Source: Geobacter sp. AOG2
GTDB taxonomy: Bacteria > Desulfobacterota > Desulfuromonadia > Geobacterales > Pseudopelobacteraceae
Reading direction: 5' to 3'
Length of the DNA: 64,000 nt
NCBI RefSeq assembly: GCF_019972295.1
Contig: NZ_BLJA01000001.1
Location: 3,317,574-3,381,573 of the forward strand
Shown: positions 8,336-17,933 of the stretch, piece by piece
Layout of the letters: every line of letters starts with the position of its first letter
Position numbering within the stretch: the stretch's first letter is position 1
Notes under the pieces: model-generated
What the model saw: the letters and a program-made list of their open reading frames with translations, nothing else
Database searches by the model: none
Told to the model about the DNA's origin: nothing
Made by a program: the position numbers and the translations under genes

Positions 8336-9616
8336 ATGGCTTACGAGGCAGATTTCGAAAAAGCACTTCAGGTGGGGCGCCCCCCCACGATCTGTGAGCT
8401 CTTTCCCAATTCCAAGGCTCTGATCGTCAGCGGCAAGGTCATTGACCGGGCCATGCTTGCCAAGGGCAAGGCGGTGACCTTGGCCGCCAATGGCCGTAAC
8501 TACTTCGTCATCCGCGGGGCGCTCGCCGCCGCCCAGCGCGCCAATGCCCCGCTTATTATCGAAATCGCCAAGTCGGAAGGGGGCCAAAAGGCCTATTGCG
8601 CCGTCAATTACTGGAACATGGCCCGCATCGTTGATGCCCTCTGCAATGAAATGAGGATCACCGTGCCGGTCGCCATTCATGCAGATCATTACGGTATCAA
8701 GAACGACAAGGACCTTGCTGCCGCCAAGGTTGAGGTGCCGAGCATGTTCGAGGCAGGGATCACGTCTATTGCCATCGATGCCTCTCATCTCCCCGACGAC
8801 CAGAACCTGCTGGCCAACCTGGAGATCAATCCTTTCATTCCGAAGTGGGCCGGTCTTGAGACCGAGGTGGGCGAGATCAAGGGGAAAGAGGGGCTTTCCA
8901 CCGTTCCCGAGGCAAAGTTCCTGATTCAAGGGTTGAACGCCCATGAAATCTTCCCCGACTGGATCGCCCTCAACAACGGAACTACCCACGGTCTCGAAGC
9001 GAGCGACGCCGGCATCCAGGTCGGCCTGACCGCCGACATTCACCACGCCCTTATCCCGTACAAGCTCAGTGGCGCCCAGCATGGCACCTCGGGTAACAGC
9101 TCCGAACGCTTGCGGGAGATCGCCCAGAATACCGCTACCACCAAGGCAAATGTCGCCACTGCCCTGCAGATGATTTCCTGGGGCTTGGAGGTAAACGACT
9201 ACGGAAACGCTCAACTGGACGGGAACGGCAACTTCATCAAGGTGCCGGGCGAAGGGATGACCGAGGAATTGTGGGCCGAGATGGTTGCCTATGCCGAATC
9301 CAAAGGATGGAAAAAAGGTGACTACAAAAACCTGAACCTTCCCTTTGAGAACAAACTCCTGGCACAGCCCAAGGCGATCAGGGAGCGGATGGCCAAACGG
9401 GTCGAGGATTTCGCCTACAAGATCATGACAGAGGTGTTCAATGCTCGAGACACGGCGCCGCTGGCCGTGGAGGCCATCCTCAAAGCAGGTTCCTACGACC
9501 TTGGCCCCAAAGGGAGTCAGGTTGAGGACCCGGCCCACTGGACCAGAGAGCATATCGTAGAGCGGGCAAAATCCATCGCCGGCAACAAGGGTCCCGAAGG
9601 CAACTTCGAGGACTGA
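8336..9616 (+). CDS. Class II fructose-bisphosphate aldolase family protein
   Basis: 426 aa, longer than the usual 280-360 aa. RBS GAGGAGG precedes the start. Zinc-ligand and active-site regions are recognisable: HADHYG, IDASHLPDDQN, ETEVGEIKGKEG, NNGTTHG and the phosphate-binding QHGTSG. The family cleaves or forms fructose 1,6-bisphosphate, and the long form is the type Geobacter uses mainly for gluconeogenesis. The gene stands alone and begins a run of plus-strand genes. An aldolase for a related phosphorylated sugar cannot be excluded. Confidence 0.85.
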   Translation: MAYEADFEKALQVGRPPTICELFPNSKALIVSGKVIDRAMLAKGKAVTLAANGRNYFVIRGALAAAQRANAPLIIEIAKSEGGQKAYCAVNYWNMARIVDALCNEMRITVPVAIHADHYGIKNDKDLAAAKVEVPSMFEAGITSIAIDASHLPDDQNLLANLEINPFIPKWAGLETEVGEIKGKEGLSTVPEAKFLIQGLNAHEIFPDWIALNNGTTHGLEASDAGIQVGLTADIHHALIPYKLSGAQHGTSGNSSERLREIAQNTATTKANVATALQMISWGLEVNDYGNAQLDGNGNFIKVPGEGMTEELWAEMVAYAESKGWKKGDYKNLNLPFENKLLAQPKAIRERMAKRVEDFAYKIMTEVFNARDTAPLAVEAILKAGSYDLGPKGSQVEDPAHWTREHIVERAKSIAGNKGPEGNFED

Positions 9617-9708
9617 TCGAAAGGCACGGTTCGGTGTAACTACCTGCAAAGGTGCGACCTGCGCTTTAGATGCACAGGTCCCGCCGCACGAATTCAGGAG
9701 ATACTTCC

Positions 9709-10086
9709 ATGAGTAGTACGAGAAAGTTTTCCCGCGTCCCCTTCCGTGTTAATGCCACCGTGAAGACAGCAGACCGCCAGTTTTATGGAAATGTGGAGAA
9801 CCTCAGCATGAGCGGCATGCTGCTTATTACCGAGGAGCGTTTGCCGGAAGGCGAACCGGTGGAGATCACCATCGTCCTTACGGGAACGTCTCCGGAACTG
9901 TTTGTCGGCTTCAGCGGCAGGGTAAGCCGGGAGGCCGAGAACGGCATTGCCTTTACCTTCGAGAAGATAGACCTGGACTCCTATACCCACCTTAAGAATA
10001 TCATTGCCTACAATAGCGACGATGCAGAGAAGGCAATGGAGGAAATTTACCACTCCATCGACGAAAAGTTTGCCACAGAAAAGTGA
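9709..10086 (+). CDS. PilZ domain protein
   Basis: 125 aa from the ATG at 9709, which has CAGGAGA before it; an earlier in-frame ATG at 9670 lacks one. The c-di-GMP binding signature is present: RKFSRVPFR near residue 5 (RxxxR) and NLSMSG (N/DxSxxG). The rest is a beta-barrel with an acidic C-terminal helix. The MCP-like gene starts 12 bp downstream, so this protein may tune that signalling protein in response to c-di-GMP; this is inferred from position. Confidence 0.9.
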   Translation: MSSTRKFSRVPFRVNATVKTADRQFYGNVENLSMSGMLLITEERLPEGEPVEITIVLTGTSPELFVGFSGRVSREAENGIAFTFEKIDLDSYTHLKNIIAYNSDDAEKAMEEIYHSIDEKFATEK

Positions 10087-10098
10087 GAAAAGATCATC

Positions 10099-12087
10099 GT
10101 GCGTAAAGAACTCATTGCGAGAAAGCGCTCCAAGGCACTAGCGCTGTCCGGTTTTCTGCTCGGCAGCAGCGCACCTATCGGTTGGATCATTATCCGCACG
10201 CTCTTGTTTTACGATAGTGGAAAACCGCTGATTGGTCAGATCCTCGATGATATTCTTGCCTCGTCCGAACACCTTGTTCTGTATAATTACATGGGATTCG
10301 GGACCGCCATAGTCCTGGCTGGCCTGGGGTACCTGATCGGGCAGAACGACGATGAACTGCGCGAGCGGGCCACGGAGCTGGATGTTCTCCATAAGGAAGT
10401 TGCATCCCAGAAAGAGATATTCGAGAACCGTTACAAGGTGCTCGACAACAATATAAAAAACTTTCATCAGATCAGCAGCAAGATGCAGATGTCCCTCAAC
10501 CTGGACGAAATCCTGCGGCTGTGCGCCGCCGGACTTCATGAGGTGCTGGGCTATGAGCGGGTCAACATTCTCATGGTCCAGAACGGCACGGAACTCCGTT
10601 TTGTCACGACCGCCGGCACTGATAATTACGAGGCTGCCGGAGTGACGTTGCCGCTCGACGAGAGAATTGGCGTGATTCATAAGTGTCTGGTCGAAAAAAA
10701 GGTATTTCTGGTTGATAATATCACCCACTACCCCGAAGAATATCATCTGCAGCCGCCCTACAACGGCCTGGAGCCGTTACGCTCCAGGAGCTTTGTTCTC
10801 TGTCCCATTGTAGTCAAGGGCGAGGCCGTCGGCGTTTTCGGCATCGACAATAAATCCAGCCGCCGTCCTCTGAATGATTCTGACGTCGATACGATCATGC
10901 TCTTTGCCGACCAGATCGCGTCGACCATCACGCGTATCAACCTTCTGGCCTCCATCGACACCCTGACGACGGAGATGGAAAACTCGTTTGCTTTCCTGCT
11001 GAGCAGCCGCGAGCAGCATTTCAAGAATGTCAAAAATCTCGAAGAAAGCGTCGAGTCGGTTGCCGACGGCGCAGCCGTCATCGCCTCGGCTGCCGAAGGG
11101 GTGATGGCCTCGGTGGATGAAACCAGCACCGCGGTCAGCGAGATATCGGTAACCATTGAGCAGGTCACTCGCAACCTGGACCACCTGACCGGCATCGTGC
11201 TGCAATCGGCATCCGCCATGGAGGAGATCAGCAGTACCATTGGCAATGTGGAACAAAGCGCAGCCATCTCCCATGAGGTGTCCAGTCAGGTGAAATCCCA
11301 TGCGGACGAGAGCCGGGCCGTGGTTGCCGAGACAATCGACTCCCTGGCAGAAATTCAGACATCGGTCGGGCTCTCCTACGATGCCATCACGCGGTTGTCC
11401 GAGAACAGCAACAGGATCGAGAATATCGTCAATGTGATCAACGACATCACCAAGCGCACCAACCTGCTGGCTCTGAATGCCTCAATCATCGCCGCCCAGG
11501 CGGGCGAGTACGGCAAGAGTTTTGGCGTGGTTGCCGAGGAGATCCGGACTCTTTCGCTCCAGACGGGACATTCCACCAGCGAGATCACCTCCATTATCGA
11601 ACAGATCATGAGCGAATCAAAAACCGCCGCCAATAATATCACCGCCACCAAGGGGCTGGTGCAACGCGGCGTCGAACTGGGCAACTCGACCGGTGAAACC
11701 CTCAAGGCCATCTACGACCGCTCAGTCTGTTCCATGGACATGACCCAGCAGATCAAGCAGGCCACGGAAGAGCAGGCCATGAGCGTTCATCTGGTCGCAA
11801 AGTCCATGGAAGACATCAGCGCCATGACGACCCAAATATTTGCGGCTTCCACCGATCAGTCCAAGGCCACCAGAAGTATCGCCCGCTCCATCGAAACCAT
11901 CAAGGAGATGGCCCATGAAATGGTCGATTCCACCTCCCGCCAGGTGGAAGATGGCCTCCGCATCAGCCGGATCGTCGAGTCGGTCGGCGGGATGGTGAAA
12001 GAGATGTTCGACAATATGGAAACCCGCCGCGACCAGGGCGCAGAGGTGATTAAGGAACTGGAGTCCATGAGGAACCTGAACAGTTAG
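10099..12087 (+). CDS. Membrane GAF-domain methyl-accepting chemotaxis-like protein
   Basis: 662 aa with a GTG start. Two membrane segments (about residues 13-35 and 65-83) flank a short external loop of some 30 residues, so sensing is probably cytoplasmic. Residues about 115-285 form a GAF domain, and about 325-600 a long MCP coiled coil. The hairpin tip reads [27 protein letters not shown] where canonical tips have AAIEAARAGE-GRGFAVVADE; the usual Glu is Ile. No C-terminal CheR-docking pentapeptide is seen. It may serve a non-flagellar Che-like pathway. It probably shares a transcript with the PilZ gene. Confidence 0.88.
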   Translation: MRKELIARKRSKALALSGFLLGSSAPIGWIIIRTLLFYDSGKPLIGQILDDILASSEHLVLYNYMGFGTAIVLAGLGYLIGQNDDELRERATELDVLHKEVASQKEIFENRYKVLDNNIKNFHQISSKMQMSLNLDEILRLCAAGLHEVLGYERVNILMVQNGTELRFVTTAGTDNYEAAGVTLPLDERIGVIHKCLVEKKVFLVDNITHYPEEYHLQPPYNGLEPLRSRSFVLCPIVVKGEAVGVFGIDNKSSRRPLNDSDVDTIMLFADQIASTITRINLLASIDTLTTEMENSFAFLLSSREQHFKNVKNLEESVESVADGAAVIASAAEGVMASVDETSTAVSEISVTIEQVTRNLDHLTGIVLQSASAMEEISSTIGNVEQSAAISHEVSSQVKSHADESRAVVAETIDSLAEIQTSVGLSYDAITRLSENSNRIENIVNVINDITKRTNLLALNASIIAAQAGEYGKSFGVVAEEIRTLSLQTGHSTSEITSIIEQIMSESKTAANNITATKGLVQRGVELGNSTGETLKAIYDRSVCSMDMTQQIKQATEEQAMSVHLVAKSMEDISAMTTQIFAASTDQSKATRSIARSIETIKEMAHEMVDSTSRQVEDGLRISRIVESVGGMVKEMFDNMETRRDQGAEVIKELESMRNLNS

Positions 12088-12188
12088 GTAGGCGCAGAGG
12101 ATTTTTTTTGTAGCCCTTTTATAGGTTTTTTGATATAAATAAACGCTCGGTTTTCATGACGGCTACCCACTGGGGGTCGATCAGGCAC

Positions 12189-12260
12189 GGGACCGGAAAG
12201 TACGATCAATATACCGCCAGGATTCGGCAACGAACCGGGACGGAAGGGAATACCCGCCAG
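12189..12260 (+). ncRNA. Tandem leader hairpins upstream of panB (candidate pan-motif RNA)
   Basis: Two similar units lie head to tail in the panB leader. Unit 1 (12189-12220) starts GGGACCGGAAAG and ends ATACCGCCAG. Unit 2 (12237-12260) starts GGGACGGAAGGG and ends ATACCCGCCAG. Each folds as a short hairpin with an unpaired A-rich bulge (for unit 2, GG-AA-GGG against CCC-G-CC). A family called the pan motif is known upstream of pantothenate genes in several phyla including Deltaproteobacteria, often as tandem pairs. I assign this by location, tandem layout and bulged A residues, not by a model search. Confidence 0.55.
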
Positions 12261-12291
12261 TGCATTGCATGGCTTTTGCACTGAACGATAT

Positions 12292-12320
12292 CGCGCCTTC
12301 CCGGCGCGTTTTTTGTTTTT
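12292..12320 (+). terminator. Intrinsic terminator in the panB leader
   Basis: Stem CGCGCC (12292-12297) with GGCGCG (12303-12308), loop TTCCC, then TTTTTTGTTTTT. It ends only 16 bases before the panB ATG, leaving no room for a promoter after it. Transcripts reaching panB must read through, which points to attenuation together with the hairpins at 12189-12260. Confidence 0.8.
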
Positions 12321-12335
12321 GGAAAGAGGGGTTGC

Positions 12336-13136
12336 ATGCGCAAGAAAATCACCATACCGGATATCTTCCAGATGAAGGACGAAGGTCATCGCATCACCAT
12401 GCTGACCGCTTACGATTTCCCCTTTGCCCGTCTTGTGGATCAGGGGGGCGTGGACATGATCCTGGTGGGGGATTCGGCCGGCGTCGTGGTGGCCGGACAC
12501 GACACGACCCTGCCGGTAACCATGGATGAGATGCTTTACCACGTGAAGTCCGTCAGGCGCGCCGATCCCAAAGCTTTGGTGGTGGCCGACATGCCCTTCA
12601 TGTCGTACCAGACCGGAATCGAGGATGCCTGCCGCACCTGCGGCAGGATGATCAAGGAGGGGGGCGCCGAAGCGGTGAAGATCGAGGGGGGCGTGAATAT
12701 GGCCCACGTCATCCGGGCGGTATCCGGCATTGACATCCCGGTCATGGCCCACATCGGCCTGACCCCTCAATCAATCCACCGCATGGGTGGCTATAAGGTG
12801 CAGGGACGCAAAGACCAAGCCGAGCGGATCATGGAGGATGCCCGGGCCGTTCAGGAGGCCGGCGCCTTTTCGGTGGTCCTGGAGGGGATACCGGCACCAC
12901 TGGCTGCCCGCATCACGGCCGAACTATCCATCCCCACCATAGGTATTGGCGCGGGACCGGATTGTGACGGTCAGGTGCTGGTGATCCACGACATCCTGGG
13001 GTTGTGCGAAAAGTATTCGCCCAAATTTGTCAAACGTTACGCCGAATTGACTCCGATCATCTCCGAAGCGGTCAAAAGCTATGTGGACGAGGTGCGGGCG
13101 GGGGAGTTTCCCACCGCCGACCATTCGTTCAATTAG
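12336..13136 (+). CDS. panB: 3-methyl-2-oxobutanoate hydroxymethyltransferase
   Basis: 266 aa, full length. The enzyme makes ketopantoate from alpha-ketoisovalerate and methylene-THF, the first step of pantothenate synthesis. The family signature is clear: [28 protein letters not shown], the AVKIEGG segment and [18 protein letters not shown]. The start has AAAGAGGGG upstream. It heads a panB-panC-panD group, with a hairpin element between panB and panC starting right after the stop codon. Confidence 0.97.
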   Translation: MRKKITIPDIFQMKDEGHRITMLTAYDFPFARLVDQGGVDMILVGDSAGVVVAGHDTTLPVTMDEMLYHVKSVRRADPKALVVADMPFMSYQTGIEDACRTCGRMIKEGGAEAVKIEGGVNMAHVIRAVSGIDIPVMAHIGLTPQSIHRMGGYKVQGRKDQAERIMEDARAVQEAGAFSVVLEGIPAPLAARITAELSIPTIGIGAGPDCDGQVLVIHDILGLCEKYSPKFVKRYAELTPIISEAVKSYVDEVRAGEFPTADHSFN

Positions 13137-13137
13137 C

Positions 13138-13258
13138 AGGTTGTTGAAAAACAGCCATCTCGCCGCCGTCCTCGAAAGCCACCTTGTGCGGCGTAGCGCT
13201 GCTACGCCTCCGCGGGGCTTCCTGTGGGTGCGACGATCTGACTATTTTTGAACAACCT
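13138..13258 (+). repeat. Stop-adjacent palindromic repeat, copy 1 (after panB)
   Basis: A 121-bp element whose ends AGGTTGTTGAAAAA and TTTTTGAACAACCT form inverted arms; its core contains the palindrome GGCGTAGC-GCT-GCTACGCC in gene-sense orientation. It starts one base after the panB TAG. Copies at 18513-18633 and 59271-59391 match it along their whole length. A small extra hairpin (TGGCTG-AAAAA-CAGCCA, 13262-13278) follows, repeating the AAAAACAGCCAT block seen near the element's start. Confidence 0.85.
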
Positions 13259-13318
13259 GGATGGCTGAAAAACAGCCATTTCGCCGCCGCAAGTTGAAAG
13301 AAGGTCATCAGAAAGCCT

Positions 13319-14170
13319 ATGAAAATTATTTCCGCCATCGATGAAATGCAGCAAACCGCCCTGGGCCTCAAGCGCCAGGGGAAGACCATCGCCTTCGTCC
13401 CCACCATGGGGTACCTGCACGAAGGGCATGCCTCGCTACTCCGGGAGGGGCGCACACGGGGCGATATCCTGGTGCTCTCCATCTTCGTCAACCCGATCCA
13501 GTTCGGCCAAAACGAAGATCTGGACAGCTATCCCCGGGACCGGGAGAGGGACTGCCGCACCGCGGAGGCATGCGGCGTTGACATCGTTTTTACCCCCGCG
13601 ACCACCGACATGTACCCGTCCGGGTTTCAGACCGGTGTGGCGGTACGGGAACTTTCACAGCACCTATGCGGCGCCAGCCGTCCGGGGCACTTCGACGGCG
13701 TGGCCACGGTGGTGACCAAGCTGTTCAACATCGTCCAGCCGGACGTGGCCCTGTTCGGGCGCAAGGATTACCAACAATTGGCCGTTATCCGACGCATGGC
13801 GGCCGACCTGAACCTGCCGGTGCAGGTGGTCGGCATGCCGATTATCAGGGAGGCGGACGGCTTGGCCATGAGCTCACGGAACAGCTACCTGTCACCCGTG
13901 GAGCGTCAGGCTGCCCTCTGTCTCTCCCGTGCCCTGGTGCGGGTCCGGGACCGGTATGCCACTGGGGAACGCTCCGCAGCCGTCCTTAAAGACGAGGCCA
14001 TGGCCGTTATCGCCCAGGAACCGCTGGCCGCCATAGACTATCTGGAAGTGCGCGACGGCACTACGCTGGAACCGTTGCAGACCGTGGACAGCGGAACACT
14101 CGTGGCGCTGGCGGTCAAGCTGGGACAGACTCGACTGATCGATAATACCTTACTTGGAGAGGAGTTGTAA
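13319..14170 (+). CDS. panC: Pantoate--beta-alanine ligase
   Basis: 283 aa, full length. The enzyme joins pantoate and beta-alanine using ATP. Visible motifs are [14 protein letters not shown] (HxGH-type nucleotide site), [32 protein letters not shown] and AMSSRNSYL. It lies 182 bp after panB, across a hairpin repeat, and two bases before panD. Confidence 0.97.
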   Translation: MKIISAIDEMQQTALGLKRQGKTIAFVPTMGYLHEGHASLLREGRTRGDILVLSIFVNPIQFGQNEDLDSYPRDRERDCRTAEACGVDIVFTPATTDMYPSGFQTGVAVRELSQHLCGASRPGHFDGVATVVTKLFNIVQPDVALFGRKDYQQLAVIRRMAADLNLPVQVVGMPIIREADGLAMSSRNSYLSPVERQAALCLSRALVRVRDRYATGERSAAVLKDEAMAVIAQEPLAAIDYLEVRDGTTLEPLQTVDSGTLVALAVKLGQTRLIDNTLLGEEL

Positions 14171-14172
14171 CC

Positions 14173-14568
14173 ATGCAGAGAATCATGTTGAAGAGCAAGA
14201 TCCACCGCGCCACCGTGACCGGAGCCGATCTCCATTACGAGGGGAGCGTCACCATAGACCGCGACCTGATGGATGCGGCCGACATTGTTTCTTACGAGAA
14301 AGTGGCGGTCTGGGACGTGACCAACGGCAGCCGCCTGGAGACCTATGCCATTGAGGGCGAGCGCGGTTCGGGCGTGATCTGCCTCAACGGCGCCGCCGCA
14401 CGGCTGGTGGCCCCCAAGGATTTGGTCATCATTGCCAGCTTTGTCAACATGGACAACGAAGCTGCTATCGCCCACGAACCGAAGCTTGTCTTCGTGGACG
14501 AACAGAACCGTATGTTGCCGACCCGTAAGGAAGATGCGGGGCAGTCCAAATTGAAGTGCGTGCACTAA
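14173..14568 (+). CDS. panD: Aspartate 1-decarboxylase
   Basis: 131 aa. This pyruvoyl enzyme makes beta-alanine, the second substrate of PanC. The self-cleavage site Gly24-Ser25 is in YEGSVTID, and Lys9 ([10 protein letters not shown]) and the later NGAAARLV region are present. RBS GAGAGGAG lies before the ATG. The gene closes the pan operon; a terminator follows at 14596. Confidence 0.97.
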   Translation: MQRIMLKSKIHRATVTGADLHYEGSVTIDRDLMDAADIVSYEKVAVWDVTNGSRLETYAIEGERGSGVICLNGAAARLVAPKDLVIIASFVNMDNEAAIAHEPKLVFVDEQNRMLPTRKEDAGQSKLKCVH

Positions 14569-14595
14569 CCGCAGTTGGATAGGATTGGAGGGATC

Positions 14596-14633
14596 CAGGC
14601 AGGCAGCTTCGGCTTTCTGCCTGTTTCCTTTTG
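14596..14633 (+). terminator. Terminator after panD
   Basis: Stem CAGGCAG (14596-14602) with CTGCCTG (14617-14623), an inner AGC-TTCG-GCT helix with a stable UUCG loop, followed by TTTCCTTTTG. Confidence 0.75.
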
Positions 14634-14737
14634 TACGGGTTGTGGGTATAATTAACCACCGTCGTCCCGATTTATGACGGATTCCCGCCCGAAGGCATCA
14701 TACGCCTTCATGGCGGACACCGCGTTGGGGGTTGAAT

Positions 14738-15997
14738 ATGTCCGAATCCACCATCTACGCCGCCTCATGGCTGATCAACCCCGATGCCCCCCCTGTTGCC
14801 GGCGGAGCGCTCCTGGTGCGTCGTGGCGCGGTAGCTGCCGTTGGTACGCTCGCCGAGTTGCAGAGCACCCATGCCGCTCCGGTGGTGGAATTTCCCGGCA
14901 GCGCCATCATCCCCGGTTTCGTCAATGCCCACACCCACCTGGAACTGACCCACTTCTCTTCCTGGAGGCTGCGTACCCATGTGGAGTATAACCCGCGCCG
15001 CTTCGTGGATTGGATCATCCAACTGATCAAGATCAGGCGCGGCCTCAAGGATGACGATATTCTCGCTTCGCTGCGGGAGGGAGTCCGCATGTGCCTGGAG
15101 TCCGGCACCACGGCCGTGGGGGAGATCGTCTCCAACCCAGCCTTGGCGCCACATTACCAGGCATCGCCTCTTGGGGGCCGTCTCTTCTTCGAACTGCTCG
15201 GCCATGACCCGGACCGGCTTCGCGGTATGTTGGACAAGGCGCTTGCCGCCTGTGAAGGGAGTAGTGACCGGCTCACTGCCGGATTGTCGCCCCACAGTCC
15301 CTATACCATCGGCGAGGGAAACCTGGCGCAAATCCGCGAGGCGGCATCTGCCCGATCCATTCCCCTGGCAATCCATATCTCCGAATCCAGGGAGGAGGCC
15401 GATTTCGTCTTCGACACCGCCGGCCCCCTGGCGGAGCAGTTCTACCCCTTTGTGGGCTGGCAGGAACAGTTGATGCCGCCCCGTCGCTGCAGCTCCACCG
15501 AACTCCTGGACCGCTACGGCCTGCTGACGCCCGCTACCCTGGCCGTGCATTGCGTCCACGTCACCCCATCGGATGGGGAGATCCTCAAACAACGCGGGTG
15601 TTCCATCGCGCTCTGTCCTCGTAGCAACGAACGTCTCGATGTGGGTATGGCGCCGTTGCACCTGTTCAAATCGCTCGGCATTCCCCTGGCGCTGGGTACG
15701 GATTCCCTGGCCAGCAATGATTCCCTCTCCCTGTGGGAGGAGATGCGCTTCGCCCTGGACCTGTTCCGCCACGACCTGTCGCCTGCGGAGGCCTTCAGCA
15801 TGGTTACGGCTGGCGGGGCCGCCGCCTTGGGCCTGTCTGCCCTCTGCGGCTCTCTGGAGCCGGGCAAGCGCGCCGATTTTCAGGTGGTGGGAAACGGAGG
15901 GGCAGCGGCGGAGAAGGTGCTGGAGCGGCTCGTGGCTGAGGGGACGGTCCAGGAGGTCTATGCGGGCGGGGAGCGATATGCGGGTTCCGACGGCTGA
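14738..15997 (+). CDS. Amidohydrolase family protein, possible aminofutalosine deaminase
   Basis: 419 aa from the ATG at 14738, which has GGGGG six bases upstream; a TTG two codons earlier is an alternative. A TATAAT sequence lies at 14647-14652. Metal-site motifs of the Amidohydro_1/TRZ-ATZ group are in order: NAHTHLE, then HISESREEAD, HCVHVTP and GTDSLASND. Relatives deaminate adenosine, guanine or aminofutalosine. In Geobacter-like bacteria that make menaquinone by the futalosine route this type often supplies the deaminase, but no mqn gene is adjacent, so substrate is not assigned. Confidence 0.8.
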   Translation: MSESTIYAASWLINPDAPPVAGGALLVRRGAVAAVGTLAELQSTHAAPVVEFPGSAIIPGFVNAHTHLELTHFSSWRLRTHVEYNPRRFVDWIIQLIKIRRGLKDDDILASLREGVRMCLESGTTAVGEIVSNPALAPHYQASPLGGRLFFELLGHDPDRLRGMLDKALAACEGSSDRLTAGLSPHSPYTIGEGNLAQIREAASARSIPLAIHISESREEADFVFDTAGPLAEQFYPFVGWQEQLMPPRRCSSTELLDRYGLLTPATLAVHCVHVTPSDGEILKQRGCSIALCPRSNERLDVGMAPLHLFKSLGIPLALGTDSLASNDSLSLWEEMRFALDLFRHDLSPAEAFSMVTAGGAAALGLSALCGSLEPGKRADFQVVGNGGAAAEKVLERLVAEGTVQEVYAGGERYAGSDG

Positions 15998-16100
15998 GGA
16001 AACGCTTTGCCGTTGGCCTTTGTTGTTGTATGTGGCGCGTACTTTGTCGTTTGCCGGTTTACGGGCACTACGTTGAATTTTTCAGACTCTCAGCGATATC

Positions 16101-17288
16101 ATGTATCCCATGTCTTCCATGAACACCCTTGAAACCGCCATTGTCCGCCTGCTGCGGGAAAAGCCGTTCTACGGCCATTTCATCCTTAACCTGCGCCGCA
16201 TGGACCAGCCTTCAACCGATCACGCCGCCGGCGTGACCATCCGGGACGGTGTGCCGACCCTCTCTCTGAATCCCCCCTTGTTTGCCGCCCTGTCCCGCGA
16301 GGGGCAGCAGGCCCTGCTGGAACACTTGGTCAAGCATCTCCTCCATCTCCATCCCCTGCGGCGCAAGCAGCGCAACGGCCATGATTGGGACGTTGCCTGC
16401 GATCTGGCCATCAACCCCGGCATCGAAGGGCTGCCGGACGATGCGCTCATGCCGGAGCAGTACGGTCTGGAAGCGGGGTTGGCGGCCGAGGAGTATTATG
16501 CCTTGCTGGTTCCACCATTCGATACCGGAAGCCTGGATGGCAGCGGTTACGGAGATGGGGAACAGGATGACCGGGGGGCGGCCGGCCAGGGGCGTGACGC
16601 TGTTCAGGATGCCGCAACCCTGGACGAACACGAGATTTGGAGCGATGCCGACAGTACGCCGCTGCCGTTGGGTGAGGAGATGGTGCGGAGCATCACGCGG
16701 GATAGCTTGCGGGGGAGCGACGGCGAGGCGCCGGGAGATATCCGGGTTTTGGTGGAGGGGCTGTTGCGGCCGTCGCCCATCCCCTGGCGTCAACTGCTGC
16801 GACAGTTTGTCGCCACAGCCGGGCGGGTGGGGCGGAAGAGTACCTGGATGCGGGAGCACCGCCGTTTCAGCCACGAAACCCCTGGTATCCAAAAACGGCG
16901 ACGCCTCAACCTGCTGGTGGGCATCGATGTCAGCGATTCCACCAACATCGTGGAACTGCGCGACTCCTTTGCCCGCGAACTGCTACAGATCGCCCGGGGG
17001 CGAGACGCCCATATTACGGTATTGTACGCAAACAGTCGCATTCAGCATGTGGAGGCCTTCGACAGCTCGTCGTTCGTAACCCAGCGTTACGACGGCGGAG
17101 GTTTCACCGATCTGCGGCCGGTCTTCGAGTATGCCAAGGGGATGCACCCCCTGCCGGCCGCGGTCATCTACCTGACCGACGGCATCGGTCCGGCCCCGGA
17201 TACGATGCCGTTCCCCACCCTGTGGGTGTTGACCCGTGAGGGTGAGCGGCCAGTACCGTGGGGAGTGGAACTGCGGTTGGATGTGTGA
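16101..17288 (+). CDS. DUF2201 / VWA-like protein
   Basis: 395 aa. The N-terminal half matches the DUF2201 putative metallopeptidase region: DWDVACDLAINPGIEGLP and GLAAEEYYALL. The expected HExxH helix reads EHLVKHLLHLH, in which the Glu seems replaced by Leu, so peptidase activity is doubtful. The C-terminal half (from about residue 270) is a VWA-like domain with MIDAS residues in GIDVSDST, and later YLTDGIG. Such proteins pair with MoxR AAA ATPases, usually as neighbours; a fitting MoxR gene is here at 30394-31458, 13 kb away. The middle is acidic linker. Confidence 0.8.
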   Translation: MYPMSSMNTLETAIVRLLREKPFYGHFILNLRRMDQPSTDHAAGVTIRDGVPTLSLNPPLFAALSREGQQALLEHLVKHLLHLHPLRRKQRNGHDWDVACDLAINPGIEGLPDDALMPEQYGLEAGLAAEEYYALLVPPFDTGSLDGSGYGDGEQDDRGAAGQGRDAVQDAATLDEHEIWSDADSTPLPLGEEMVRSITRDSLRGSDGEAPGDIRVLVEGLLRPSPIPWRQLLRQFVATAGRVGRKSTWMREHRRFSHETPGIQKRRRLNLLVGIDVSDSTNIVELRDSFARELLQIARGRDAHITVLYANSRIQHVEAFDSSSFVTQRYDGGGFTDLRPVFEYAKGMHPLPAAVIYLTDGIGPAPDTMPFPTLWVLTREGERPVPWGVELRLDV

Positions 17289-17330
17289 CGGGAAAAGTCC
17301 ATAACAGAGACACGGAAGCACAAAAATCAT

Positions 17331-17467
17331 AATCTGCCACAGAGACACGGAGACACGGAGACACGGAGAAAAACAAAAAGAACAGAGTTGACCAGAATCA
17401 AAATCACTAGTTTTTAGGGCCTTACTTTAGGTTTTCTCTGTGTCTCCGTGTCTCTGTGGCAGATTTT
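17331..17467. repeat. CACAGAGACACGGAG inverted repeat, copy 1
   Basis: The left arm (17331-17373) reads CTGCCACAGAGACACGGAG and repeats GAGACACG three times. The right arm (17431-17467) is its reverse complement, ending in GTGTCTCTGTGGCAGA. They bracket about 57 bases. A degenerate half arm lies further left (17303-17318). Related elements are at 24529-24690 and 55119-55241. Confidence 0.8.
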
Positions 17468-17485
17468 TTTCGAAGGGAACTTTTT

Positions 17486-17890
17486 ATGGACGAATTCAAA
17501 CCGATGACCGCTGAATCGGTCGGGAAACTGCTGGAAGAGGCGGGGGCCGAGGTGATGGTGCGTTCCGGGAGGAGCGAGAGCTATAGCGCCCCGCGGGAGT
17601 TTTCCTTCGAGGTGAAGGCGGCCTTTCCCAACGGCATGGGGCTGCACGTGGTGGCGCGTCAGTTCAACTACCGCGACCCCTGGGAGGCCCAGGGGAGGAT
17701 CAACGACATGGTCGATGTGTCGCTGCTGCGTGATGGCAGCTATTCCGTCTTGCCGAAGGGCTTCGACTATTTTCAGGGGGTCGATGAGGAGTGCGGGTTG
17801 GATGAGGAGCGTCTCAAGGCGGTGATCGCCTGCGTCGGCGGCCTGAACCCCAAGCTCTACCTGTTGCAGGAGATGACCGGGGATCTGTGA
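17486..17890 (+). CDS. Conserved hypothetical protein
   Basis: 134 aa from the ATG at 17486, preceded by CGAAGGGAAC. No signal peptide or membrane segment. The protein is acidic and mixed alpha/beta, with a small N-terminal helix, a beta-rich middle (FSFEVKAAFPNGMGLHVVARQFNYRD) and a C-terminal helix. I do not recognise a family. Its start is very close to the right arm of the repeat at 17331-17467, which may fall in its leader. It converges with lspA. Confidence 0.65.
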   Translation: MDEFKPMTAESVGKLLEEAGAEVMVRSGRSESYSAPREFSFEVKAAFPNGMGLHVVARQFNYRDPWEAQGRINDMVDVSLLRDGSYSVLPKGFDYFQGVDEECGLDEERLKAVIACVGGLNPKLYLLQEMTGDL

Positions 17891-17895
17891 TGAGG

Positions 17896-17917
17896 GATGA
17901 GAGATTTTTCTCTCATC
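17896..17917. terminator. Bidirectional hairpin between convergent genes
   Basis: Exact stem GATGAGAGA (17896-17904) and TCTCTCATC (17909-17917) with a TTTT loop, placed between the ends of the hypothetical gene and lspA. There is no good T-tract on either side. Confidence 0.5.
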
Positions 17918-17933
17918 TCCCATCCGTTCTCAT

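Noticed and set aside
17342-17370. Three GAGACACG repeats considered as a CRISPR start
   Set aside because: The units are contiguous with no spacers and belong to an inverted-repeat arm.
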